Shown in pieces: positions 35,641-43,678 of a stretch of DNA of 64,000 nt. The notes beneath the pieces are model-generated. The model worked only from the letters and a program-made list of their open reading frames with translations, did not search any database and had not been told where the DNA came from. The position numbers were made by a program, and so were the translations under genes. This DNA comes from Pollutibacter soli. Lineage in GTDB: Bacteria; Bacteroidota; Bacteroidia; Chitinophagales; Chitinophagaceae. The DNA is taken from positions 62,001-126,000 of the forward strand of contig JARJHS010000008.1 of assembly GCA_029269725.1 (NCBI GenBank), written 5' to 3'. Each line of letters starts with the position of its first letter. Within the stretch, counting starts at the first letter, position 1.

Positions 35641-36936
35641 TTATAATAAGCCTAACACCTTAATAATCGTTGTATATACTTTCTGCGATTCTTCTTCTGT
35701 AATGCAATACGGTGGTAAAATATAAACAGTATTTCCCAACGGCCGGAGCAGCACATTTCTTTCCAAAGAAAGCTTTGCAAATTTTTTTCCGATTGTATTC
35801 AGGTAATTGCCGGATGAAGATTCCAACTCAAACGCGAGGATCGTTCCTTGTACCCGAACATTTTGAATTTTTTTCTCAGTGAAAAAAACTGATTTCTTAA
35901 GCTGTTTTTCGAACTGCAAATGTTGATAATTAATTCTGCGGATTGCATCAAATGTCTCTGCTTTCATAATCAGATCCATACTCGCTAACGCAGACGCACA
36001 GGCGATGGGATTGGCAGTGAAGGAGTGGCCATGAAAAAGCGTTTTTGTTTTATCAGCACTGATATAGGCTGAATGAATTTCAGCGGTGCAAGCTGTAACT
36101 CCCATCGCCATCGTGCCACCCGTCAATCCTTTACTCAGACAAATAATATCGGGTTGAACGCTCAAATATTCTGAAGCAAAAAGCCTTCCTGTTCTTCCGA
36201 AACCCGTCATCACTTCATCAGCAATACAAAGGATTCTTTTTGATTTACAATATTCAAGCAATTGGTTCAATAATCGCTGCTCAGTCATGATCATACCTCC
36301 GGCGCCCTGAACAAGAGGTTCATAAATAAAACAAGCAGTTACTTCCCCGGTCTGTTCAATTCTATCGCAAACCGAATCGATATTTTCTTTGGTGGGTGCA
36401 TCGATAAACTCAACATCAAAAAGATAATCCTGGAAAGCGAGTGTAAATACCCCTCGTTCACTCACACTCATTGCGCCGAATGTGTCGCCATGGTAGCTGT
36501 TTTTAAGCGCAATGATTTTAGATCTGCGGGGATTTTTTCCATCACCCAGGTTCCGCCAGTATTGAATGGCCATTTTCAGCGCAACTTCAACCGCGGTAGA
36601 ACCATTATCAGAATAAAATATTTTTGACATTTTACCCGGCAGGACTTCCAGGAGTCGATCGGCCAGTCGCACTGCAGGCTCATGGGTAAATCCCGCAAAA
36701 ATGACCTGTTCCAGTTGTAAAGCTTGCTCATATATTTTTTCTGCGATATACGGGTGCCCGTGACCATGAATGGTCACCCACCAGCTGCTGATGGCGTCGA
36801 TAATTTTTTTGCCATTGGTATCGATTAGAATCGTTCCTTTGCCGCTCACAATCCCCAAAGGATCAACCATTTCTGCCTGCTGCGTGTAAGGGTGCCAGAT
36901 TATTTCCCTGTCTTTTTGTATCAAATTGGCCATCAT
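35641..36936 (-). CDS. bioA: Adenosylmethionine-8-amino-7-oxononanoate aminotransferase
   Basis: 431 residues, class-III aminotransferase. It uses SAM as amino donor to convert KAPA to DAPA in biotin synthesis. Signatures: IWHPYTQQAEM near the N-terminus (BioA-specific), DAISSWWVTIHGHGHPYIAE, LKNSYHGDTFGAMSVS, ADEVMTGFGRTGRLFA and PLP lysine in LSKGLTGGTMAMGV. The WHPYTQ and SSWWV motifs separate BioA from other class-III enzymes. No other bio genes are visible. Start ATG 36936 or the next codon; a TATCTTTG element lies 5 nt upstream. Confidence 0.95.
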   Translation of the reverse strand: MMANLIQKDREIIWHPYTQQAEMVDPLGIVSGKGTILIDTNGKKIIDAISSWWVTIHGHGHPYIAEKIYEQALQLEQVIFAGFTHEPAVRLADRLLEVLPGKMSKIFYSDNGSTAVEVALKMAIQYWRNLGDGKNPRRSKIIALKNSYHGDTFGAMSVSERGVFTLAFQDYLFDVEFIDAPTKENIDSVCDRIEQTGEVTACFIYEPLVQGAGGMIMTEQRLLNQLLEYCKSKRILCIADEVMTGFGRTGRLFASEYLSVQPDIICLSKGLTGGTMAMGVTACTAEIHSAYISADKTKTLFHGHSFTANPIACASALASMDLIMKAETFDAIRRINYQHLQFEKQLKKSVFFTEKKIQNVRVQGTILAFELESSSGNYLNTIGKKFAKLSLERNVLLRPLGNTVYILPPYCITEEESQKVYTTIIKVLGLL

Positions 36937-36941
36937 AGCGT

Positions 36942-36949
36942 CAAAGATA
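36942..36949 (-). promoter_or_regulatory. TATCTTTG -7 element of bioA
   Basis: CAAAGATA on plus, TATCTTTG on the coding strand, ending 5 nt before the bioA ATG. A TTG lies ~24 nt further upstream. Suggests a leaderless mRNA. Confidence 0.45.
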
Positions 36950-37019
36950 TGGTTCGGAGATGCGGAACAGGTGCAACGGAACCTATAAATTGTTTGTCAG
37001 GAGCTATCAAGACATCAGG

Positions 37020-37583
37020 ATGTTCAATCAGAAACAGGTAATCAAAGACTGCCAGAAAGGAAATGTATTGGCCCAGCGCCAGTTGTACGACCATTATGCC
37101 GAACAGATGTTTGGTGTCTGCTATCGCTATACCAAATCTTTTGAAGATGCTGAAGATGTGCTACAGGACGGGTTTATCCGGGTGTTCACCAATCTCCACC
37201 AATATCGTGGCGATGGCGAACTTGGTGCCTGGATCAGAAGGATCATGGTACATACTTCCATCAACTATCTGAAAAAAAATGTTCATTACCGAAAGGAAAT
37301 GGTGTTTACTGAACCATCCTTGCACCCGGTATTGAACGACACGCCGGATATCCTTATCCAGGCGAAAGAACTTGCTGACCTGATCCGTCAGCTGCCGACC
37401 GGCTACCAAACCGTTTTTAACCTGTACGCAGTGGAAGGTTTTGCACACGCTGAAATTGGCAAAATCCTGGGTATTTCGGAGAATACTTCCCGTTCGCAAT
37501 ACATGCGGGCCAGGAATCTTTTGTCCGAATGGATTGAGAAAATTGATGAAGACAATAAAAAATCGGAAAAATATGCCCGATAA
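37020..37583 (+). CDS. ECF RNA polymerase sigma factor
   Basis: 187 residues from ATG 37020 (MFNQKQVIKDCQKGN); upstream in-frame residues are not sigma-like. Region 2 includes QRQLYDHYAEQMFGVCYRYT and EDAEDVLQDGFIRVFTN. Region 4 includes QLPTGYQTVFNLYAVEGFAH and EIGKILGISENTSRSQYMRA (helix-turn-helix). It overlaps the next gene by 11 nt (ATGCCCGATAA), indicating coupled translation with a membrane-anchored partner. First gene of a four-gene unit extending to 40985. Confidence 0.94.
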   Translation: MFNQKQVIKDCQKGNVLAQRQLYDHYAEQMFGVCYRYTKSFEDAEDVLQDGFIRVFTNLHQYRGDGELGAWIRRIMVHTSINYLKKNVHYRKEMVFTEPSLHPVLNDTPDILIQAKELADLIRQLPTGYQTVFNLYAVEGFAHAEIGKILGISENTSRSQYMRARNLLSEWIEKIDEDNKKSEKYAR

Positions 37584-39078
37584 CTCATTTGAAAAGAAAG
37601 TCAGCGATAAGCTCAATGATTTTGGGCTTTCTCCTACGCCCCGGGTTTGGGAAGGAGTTGAATCGCATCTCCATTCCCGGAAGAAAAAAGACAGGTGGAT
37701 CCTGTGGTTATTTCTTGGTCTGTTGCTGATAGGGGGAGCAGGATACTTCATGTACAATTCTTCAGAACCAGGAATTGAAACCGGATTCCAGGCATCTGTA
37801 AAAGATGCTAACGGGCCAGGCAAATCGAATCCATCCGACAACTCAAACAATCAGAATGCAAATCCGATAGAATCAGACAACTCTACAAACGAAAGAGCTT
37901 CCAAGGAAGAAAAAAATTCATCCGCAAGATCAGATGAAATTACAGGTAAATCAAACCAGCCTGAAAACTCAATTACGATAGTCGATAAGTCTGATGACAA
38001 TACGAAGTCTGAAAAATTATCAAGTAAAAGCACATATTCAAAACAAAAGAGAAATTCCGGCGGAAATAAGATCAGTGAGCTTAGAGAAGTAAACGTAGAA
38101 AAAGAGATGTCAAATGAATCATCCGCAGCTATTGTTCATGCGGGAGAACAACCTATAAAAAACAGCAACTCAGAAATCATTGATCAGAAAGATCAGGCCG
38201 CGGATTTATCGAACACAACAGAAAAGAAAAATGAAACCACAGCCGAACTGAAAAGGCCTGATTCTTTGTCTGATCAAAAAATTCCGATAAAAAAAGCAGA
38301 AACGGCTTCTGCAAAAAAGCTGAAAACAAAAGATCCTCAAAAAAAATGGCAATTTGGTGTTAGTGCAAATGTGGGATTGACAGGATTGCCTGAAAGTTTT
38401 ACTGTTGCTACACAGAAATCTTTTGTTGCAGATAATCTCAGCGTTGGCAATTTCCCTGTAAGTCCGGCAGCACTACCAGCTTATTTCCCCTATAGCCAGG
38501 AACAATCCACAGGATGGGGTGCCGGTGTTTGGGCAAGAATAGATATTGGAAAAAAATCATCACTTTCAGCAGGCCTCTTATATCAATATTATTCCACTAC
38601 AACAACGACAGGTTACCAGGCAAGCGGAAATATTTCCGTCAACAATGGTTACACCAATATGGCGCTCAGGAGTTACTACCTGCCGGGAACACTATCGGAA
38701 TACCGTAACCGATATCATTTGTTGCAGGTTCCTTTGAACTACAGAATAACCTTTGGTAAGAGTAAATTACTTCCTCTTTCGCTGGTTGCAGGTTTGCAGC
38801 CGGGATATATCATGGGATCCAATGCACTTTTAAAAGATACTTCCGGTGTCTTGTACACCAACATCGGGAATTTCAATCGTTTCCAGCTCGGCGTTAACGG
38901 CGGCGTTCAATTGCGGCTGTTTAACAAATCAAAAATGCCGCTGGATATTGGTCCTGTGTTTCAATATCAGCTTACTGACGCATTCAGAAAAAATGTTGGC
39001 TACTCGGGCCACCTGCTCTTCGTAGGATTGCAGGCCGATTGGCAGATATTTAATCTGCAAAAGAAGCAACGACAGTAA
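37573..39078 (+). CDS. Sigma-factor partner: inner-membrane helix, long periplasmic linker and outer-membrane beta-barrel
   Basis: 501 residues from ATG 37573, inside the sigma gene's last codons. Residues 1-41 are cytoplasmic-like (MPDNSFEKKVSDKLNDFGLS, PRVWEGVESHL). A single hydrophobic helix follows at ~42-61 (WILWLFLGLLLIGGAGYFMY), not a cleavable signal. Residues ~62-256 are a Ser/Asn/Lys/Glu-rich low-complexity linker. Residues ~257-501 are alternating beta strands of the PorT/OMP_b-brl type (WQFGVSANVGLTGLP, SLSAGLLYQYYSTTTTTG, LFVGLQADWQIF). Coupling to the sigma factor suggests the N-terminus is an anti-sigma-like segment. If both ends insert, one chain spans the envelope. Confidence 0.85.
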   Translation: MPDNSFEKKVSDKLNDFGLSPTPRVWEGVESHLHSRKKKDRWILWLFLGLLLIGGAGYFMYNSSEPGIETGFQASVKDANGPGKSNPSDNSNNQNANPIESDNSTNERASKEEKNSSARSDEITGKSNQPENSITIVDKSDDNTKSEKLSSKSTYSKQKRNSGGNKISELREVNVEKEMSNESSAAIVHAGEQPIKNSNSEIIDQKDQAADLSNTTEKKNETTAELKRPDSLSDQKIPIKKAETASAKKLKTKDPQKKWQFGVSANVGLTGLPESFTVATQKSFVADNLSVGNFPVSPAALPAYFPYSQEQSTGWGAGVWARIDIGKKSSLSAGLLYQYYSTTTTTGYQASGNISVNNGYTNMALRSYYLPGTLSEYRNRYHLLQVPLNYRITFGKSKLLPLSLVAGLQPGYIMGSNALLKDTSGVLYTNIGNFNRFQLGVNGGVQLRLFNKSKMPLDIGPVFQYQLTDAFRKNVGYSGHLLFVGLQADWQIFNLQKKQRQ

Positions 39079-39111
39079 TATCGTTTTTGTCAGAGTACCA
39101 AACCGCTGTTT

Positions 39112-40392
39112 ATGAAGAAAGAACTTTTCAGGATTTATCTGCCTGCAATCATTGCTATGTTTTTCTTCAGCTCCTGCCTGAAGGATCAGTGTACTCACAC
39201 CTACAGTTTCTACACTCCGGAATATCGAACTGCTGATGAAGTCAGGGCCAACATAAAAAGCAATGATCCTGTTCCTGTAACAAAAGCAGGCAAACTCTAC
39301 CTGCGCGGAAATTATATCTTCCTGAACGAACCAGATCGCGGAATACATGTATTTGATAACAGTAACCCTTACTCGCCGAAGAATGTGGCCTTTATTGATA
39401 TACCGGGCAACATCGATCTTGCCGTAAAAGGAAATTATTTATATGCTGATGCTTACACTGACCTGGTGGTGATTGATATCACTAATCCTTTGGATGTAAA
39501 ATTGAAAAATGTTAAAGAAGGTGTATTTCCTCAGCGATTTTATTCGACATTCTTTGCGCAGGATTCTTCACGCGTGATTGTTAACTGGAAAAGAAGAGAT
39601 ACCACTGTTGTTGCGACTTGCGGCAATGATGGTTTTTTCGGTATCAACCCAATGAAAACCGATGTTCTGGTGCTGAATTCAGGTTGTCCTAATTGTGCCA
39701 ACGCAGATTTTTCAAATGGTAATTCTTCGCCGAATTCTCCCTACGGTATGGGGGGATCAATGGCCAGATTCACACTGATGAACAATAATCTATACACTGT
39801 ATCCAATTCTCACCTTAATGTTTTTAATATCAGCAACGCAGAAGATCCGAATTTCAAAAAAGACATCATGTTGGGGTGGGATGTGGAAACTATTTATCCT
39901 TTCAAAGATAAATTGTTCATAGGCTCAATGAGCGGGATGTTTATTTACAGCGTCAGCAATCCTGATGAGCCACAGCAGTTAGGCACATTTTCGCATGCGC
40001 GTAGCTGTGACCCCGTAGTTGCTGACGATGATTTTGCTTATGTTACCTTAAGGTCCGGCACAGAGTGCCTAGGTTTTATCAATCAGCTGGATGTACTGGA
40101 TATCAAGGATATCATGCAGCCTTCTCTGTTGAAAACATATCCACTTACAAATCCGCGTGGTTTGTCAAAAGATGGCAACTATCTTTTGATTTGCGATGGA
40201 GATGATGGCCTGAAAATATTTAACGCAACCGACCGTAACAATTTGGAGCTTCTCAGCACCATTTCATTAAAAGATACCTACGATGTAATTGCATGGAGAG
40301 GTGTTGCACTTGTTGTTGCACAGGATGGTCTGTACCAGTATGAATATTCTGATCCATCTGCTCCGAAACTGATCAGTAAAATTTCACTTTAA
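39112..40392 (+). CDS. LVIVD-repeat lipoprotein
   Basis: 426 residues. Lipoprotein signal with lipobox FFSSC (C22). The mature part contains LVIVD-type repeats: NIDLAVKGNYLYADAYTDLV followed by VIDITNP, HLNVFNISNAEDPNF, GMFIYSVSNPDEPQQLG and LLICDGDDGLKIFNATD. These form a surface beta-propeller of unknown ligand. It sits 33 nt after the barrel protein and 5 nt before the next gene, so it is the third member of the sigma-factor unit. Confidence 0.85.
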   Translation: MKKELFRIYLPAIIAMFFFSSCLKDQCTHTYSFYTPEYRTADEVRANIKSNDPVPVTKAGKLYLRGNYIFLNEPDRGIHVFDNSNPYSPKNVAFIDIPGNIDLAVKGNYLYADAYTDLVVIDITNPLDVKLKNVKEGVFPQRFYSTFFAQDSSRVIVNWKRRDTTVVATCGNDGFFGINPMKTDVLVLNSGCPNCANADFSNGNSSPNSPYGMGGSMARFTLMNNNLYTVSNSHLNVFNISNAEDPNFKKDIMLGWDVETIYPFKDKLFIGSMSGMFIYSVSNPDEPQQLGTFSHARSCDPVVADDDFAYVTLRSGTECLGFINQLDVLDIKDIMQPSLLKTYPLTNPRGLSKDGNYLLICDGDDGLKIFNATDRNNLELLSTISLKDTYDVIAWRGVALVVAQDGLYQYEYSDPSAPKLISKISL

Positions 40393-40397
40393 TCCAC

Positions 40398-40985
40398 ATG
40401 AGAATTATACCGGGCTTTGTGTTTTTGCTGATAATTTCGCTTGTGGGAAAATCGCAGGATCAGAATTCTTCAAAGCCTGCTAAAAAAGTCAAAGTGAATT
40501 TCGCGAGTTACAACACGTTTAACCTGTTGCACAGTGTTGAGTCTGTTCATGCAGGATTGCAGACGGTGAATGGCGTCAGTATAAACAACACATTTATCGG
40601 CGCTGGTGTTGCGATCGATTGGTATGGTATGCGATCTGTTCCCATGTTCGCTGATTTCAGGCAGGTATTTAACCTTGGTCGAGCAACTTTCTTTGCTTAT
40701 GGTGACATCGGATATAATGGCCCCTGGTATAAGAAAGAACCAGCAACGATGTGGGGGTATTCCCACCAAAGTACTGACGGTGGAATTTACTATGATATCG
40801 GTGCCGGCTACCTGATTCCTTTTCGGAAAAGAAATGCTATGATCCTGAGCGCAGGATATTCGGTGAAGGAAATGGCAAAATCATATCAGCAAGTTGGTTG
40901 GGGTTGGCCGACGGAAGAAGATCTTTACGAAAAATTTAATTACAAATACAGACGGCTGTCGGTGAAAATCGGCTGGCGGTTTTAA
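40398..40985 (+). CDS. Putative outer-membrane beta-barrel protein of the sigma unit
   Basis: 195 residues with a signal peptide (1-19, ending GKSQD). Aromatic-rich alternating strands (VNFASYNTFNLL, ATFFAYGDIGYNGPWYKK, GGIYYDIGAGYLIPF) end in KIGWRF, a terminal Phe typical of BAM substrates. It belongs to the small Bacteroidota outer-membrane barrels; no named family was recognised. It begins 5 nt after the LVIVD gene and is followed by a 36-bp palindrome. Confidence 0.75.
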   Translation: MRIIPGFVFLLIISLVGKSQDQNSSKPAKKVKVNFASYNTFNLLHSVESVHAGLQTVNGVSINNTFIGAGVAIDWYGMRSVPMFADFRQVFNLGRATFFAYGDIGYNGPWYKKEPATMWGYSHQSTDGGIYYDIGAGYLIPFRKRNAMILSAGYSVKEMAKSYQQVGWGWPTEEDLYEKFNYKYRRLSVKIGWRF

Positions 40986-41000
40986 TTTCGCCGCAATCCG

Positions 41001-41036
41001 CCAGGTATCCGATACTTGCAAGTATCGGATACCTGG
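41001..41036. terminator. Perfect 36-bp palindrome between convergent genes
   Basis: CCAGGTATCCGATACTTG immediately followed by its exact reverse complement CAAGTATCGGATACCTGG, with no loop. It sits between the sigma-unit end (40985) and the YdeI-like gene end (41110). No T-run, so it is a REP-like palindrome that may also terminate transcription. Confidence 0.8.
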
Positions 41037-41109
41037 GAGCTTTCACGAAGTTCAAAAGCCGTTTTGGATAAAACAAGTGAAAAATCTTTTATAACGTGGG
41101 TTTTTTCTG

Positions 41110-41583
41110 CTACGTCAGCAGTTTATTCTGTGCGATTTTTTCTACTGCGGATGCCATTCTTGAAATACGCGTTTCTTCTTTCTTAGCGTCAGATATCCAG
41201 TCGATATATTGTTTCTGTACAGCATCGCTGAATGCGAAGAAGTTTTTGTGAGCAATCGGCTCATCGCGCAGGCATTCGAGAAATTCAACGGGAACTTCTA
41301 CAGGATCTGTATTGATGTAAAGCGTGATATGAACAGTATCGCCTGCCTCTCTTTTGATTTGTTTCCTGATTTCTTTTTTAACTGCAAAAAACATTTCGCC
41401 ATCTTTCATTGGCATCAGGCTATAGGTAGGAAAAACATATCCGTCGATGGAACCCTTAACTTTCATCCAGCCAAATCCTTTTGACCTCGGTACTTTGATG
41501 CCTTTCAAACGAGCGAAAGTCCAACCGCCTTTGCCGTCGAATTTTTCGAGCTTTACCTTTTTATTGAATATGGGTTTTTCCAT
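41110..41583 (-). CDS. DUF1905/YdeI-OmpD-associated family protein, copy 1
   Basis: 157 residues from ATG 41583 ([20 protein letters not shown]); another ATG lies one codon upstream. N-terminal DUF1905 barrel ([14 protein letters not shown], then [20 protein letters not shown]). C-terminal YdeI-like helix block ([55 protein letters not shown]). Role unknown; homologues are annotated as bacteriocin-protection or OmpD-associated. Its start overlaps the end of queG by 23 nt, so the two are co-transcribed. A second family member is at 50247. Confidence 0.85.
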   Translation of the reverse strand: MEKPIFNKKVKLEKFDGKGGWTFARLKGIKVPRSKGFGWMKVKGSIDGYVFPTYSLMPMKDGEMFFAVKKEIRKQIKREAGDTVHITLYINTDPVEVPVEFLECLRDEPIAHKNFFAFSDAVQKQYIDWISDAKKEETRISRMASAVEKIAQNKLLT

Positions 41584-42511
41584 CATCTGTAATAAACCGA
41601 AGATTACGTTGTATTCCTGCGAGCTTTGTTCTTTTGATTGGCGAATGTTTAAATATTGCACGGAATTTTTCTTCCGTAAGTGCTTCCCAATCCTTCGTAT
41701 TGAAGTTAAGAATTTCAGGGATGGGTGTGAACTGCGGCTCAGTAGTTTCTGTAGAAAAACGATTCCACGGACAGACTTCCTGACAGGTATCGCATCCAAA
41801 CATCCAGTTGTTGAACCGTCCTTTTTGTTCTTCAGGTATCAGTGCATCCTTCAGTTCAATCGTAAAATAGGAAATGCATTTACTTCCATCAATTTCTTTG
41901 TTTGGAAGAATCGCATCTGTGGGACATGCATCAATACAACGTGTGCATGTGCCACAAAAATCTCCCGCAAAAGGATTATCGTAATCGAGGTCCAGGTCGA
42001 GTATCAAAGTGGCAATAAAAAAATAAGAACCATTCTTTTTTGTGATGATGTTTCCGTTCTTTCCGATCCATCCTAATCCGCTTTTTAATGCCCAGCTTCT
42101 TTCCAGCACCGGTGCTGAATCAACGAATCCCCGGCCCTGGACTTCACCAACCAGGTTATTAATATCAAGTAAGAGAGTTTTGAGTTTTTCCCGGATGACT
42201 TCATGATAATCATTTCCGTAAGCATAACGGGAAATCTTAGGCGAAGTTTTGTTTTGCTTTTCAGCCTGGTAATAGTTCATCATTAAAGTCACTACAGACT
42301 TTGCTCCCGGAACAAGAACACGCGGATCCACACGCTGTTCAAAATATCGCTCCATATAATTCATACTGCCCTGTCTTCCTTTATTTAGCCAGTTTTCCAG
42401 GCGCCTTGCGTCTTCGTCGAGCTTTTCTGCTTTTGCAATACCACAATAAGAAAAGCCCAGTTCAGAGGAACGTGTCTTTATATACCGGGTAATATGTGCA
42501 GTTATTGGCAA
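41561..42511 (-). CDS. queG: Epoxyqueuosine reductase
   Basis: 316 residues. It reduces epoxyqueuosine to queuosine in tRNA with a cobalamin and two 4Fe-4S clusters. Cluster motifs: [16 protein letters not shown] and [11 protein letters not shown]. The N-terminal DUF1730 region ([47 protein letters not shown]) is the cobalamin-binding domain. The start is TTG 42511 ([10 protein letters not shown]), with no ATG in a suitable place. Followed by and overlapping the YdeI-like gene. Confidence 0.96.
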   Translation of the reverse strand: MPITAHITRYIKTRSSELGFSYCGIAKAEKLDEDARRLENWLNKGRQGSMNYMERYFEQRVDPRVLVPGAKSVVTLMMNYYQAEKQNKTSPKISRYAYGNDYHEVIREKLKTLLLDINNLVGEVQGRGFVDSAPVLERSWALKSGLGWIGKNGNIITKKNGSYFFIATLILDLDLDYDNPFAGDFCGTCTRCIDACPTDAILPNKEIDGSKCISYFTIELKDALIPEEQKGRFNNWMFGCDTCQEVCPWNRFSTETTEPQFTPIPEILNFNTKDWEALTEEKFRAIFKHSPIKRTKLAGIQRNLRFITDDGKTHIQ

Positions 42512-42571
42512 ATGAAAAAATGCCGGCTGTTAAATGCCGGCATCTGCAAAGTTAATATGATGTGAGGAAGG

Positions 42572-43612
42572 CTAGTTCATTCTACTATCAATATCGTTCC
42601 TGATCTGAATGATGGGTTTCTGCTTTTCATCAGATAATTCTTTCTGTGGTAAGATCACAGCCGCATAGCCTTTGCCAAAATTAATCCAGGGGATAGGTCC
42701 TGAAAAACCCGGACTGCTGATAATGATGGGTTTACCGGATCCATCCGCTTCCTCGATCCACGCTCCTGGTACGGGAATAAATGAGGCCAGTTCTTTAGGA
42801 ATATATTTTACTGGCTGGTCAGTAAACTGTTTCTTCAAAAGCTGTTCAACTGAAGCTTCACTGAGTACTTTTTTCCCGTTGAACATTCCATTGTTCATCA
42901 GCATGGTCATGAAATTCATCATGTCGAATGCTGAACTGTTTGCGCCGGCTGCCGGATCAACAGAACCTTTTTCAGCATAGAAACTGCTGTTTCGCATGCC
43001 TAACGGACGAAATAATTTCTGTTGTGCCAGCTGATCAAAGCTCTTTTTGCCAACAACTTCTAATACTCGCCCCGCAATAACAGTTCCCAGGTCGCTGTAG
43101 AAATAGGCCGTACCGGCGTTGTCCTGTATATCTTTTTTTGAAACGATATTATTTACTTCGGCTTCGAGACTTTCAAATCGTTTTTTCTCTGTGAGTTTCA
43201 TAATACCTGCAGCCTCCGCACGGATGCCAGTTGTATTTGCAAGACAGTGACGGATCGTAATATAGCCCTTCAGGTAAGTGTTAAAAATCGGCAAATACTT
43301 ACCAACCTTGTCATCCAGTGATATCTTCCCTTCGTCTACATAAATCATCACGAGCGCTGCAGTAAACCAGCGGCTGACAGAGTTCACCGGCGCCGGGTTT
43401 TTAAGTTTGAATTCAGGAATTTCACGGGTGTAGATATTTTTTCCGCCTTTACTGACGATAATAGCGATATCGTTCCCGATCAGTTTCTGATTTTGCTTGA
43501 TGATCGATTCGATGTGTGCAGAATCCGGCTGAGCGGAGCTGACCTGAAAAAATAGCATGAAACCCAATACAATACTGAATTTGAGGCAGTTTAACATAGA
43601 ATTGGCTGACAT
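42572..43612 (-). CDS. Beta-lactamase-family serine hydrolase with SxxR in place of SxxK
   Basis: 346 residues from ATG 43612 with a signal peptide (to VSSAQ). The class-C beta-lactamase/PBP4-like fold is evident: NSVSRWFTAALVMIYVDEGK, SLDDKVGKYLPIF, ITIRHCLANTTGI, YFYSDLGTVIAGRVLEVVGK and a late ISSPGFSGPIPWI. The motif that should be SxxK reads SVSR (codon CGC), so the general-base Lys is replaced by Arg; the Tyr motif is YSD rather than YxN. The nucleophile Ser remains. It may be an inactive or altered hydrolase. Divergent from clpB with only 66 bp between. Confidence 0.85.
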   Translation of the reverse strand: MSANSMLNCLKFSIVLGFMLFFQVSSAQPDSAHIESIIKQNQKLIGNDIAIIVSKGGKNIYTREIPEFKLKNPAPVNSVSRWFTAALVMIYVDEGKISLDDKVGKYLPIFNTYLKGYITIRHCLANTTGIRAEAAGIMKLTEKKRFESLEAEVNNIVSKKDIQDNAGTAYFYSDLGTVIAGRVLEVVGKKSFDQLAQQKLFRPLGMRNSSFYAEKGSVDPAAGANSSAFDMMNFMTMLMNNGMFNGKKVLSEASVEQLLKKQFTDQPVKYIPKELASFIPVPGAWIEEADGSGKPIIISSPGFSGPIPWINFGKGYAAVILPQKELSDEKQKPIIQIRNDIDSRMN

Positions 43613-43678
43613 ATTTTCCTTCAATGATGATTGGTTTATGATTTGAGAAAGGTTACCTGTACAAATTAAAACTTGATT

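Noticed and set aside
37161-37850. Minus-strand 229-codon frame
   Set aside because: Antisense to the sigma factor and its partner, both well supported.
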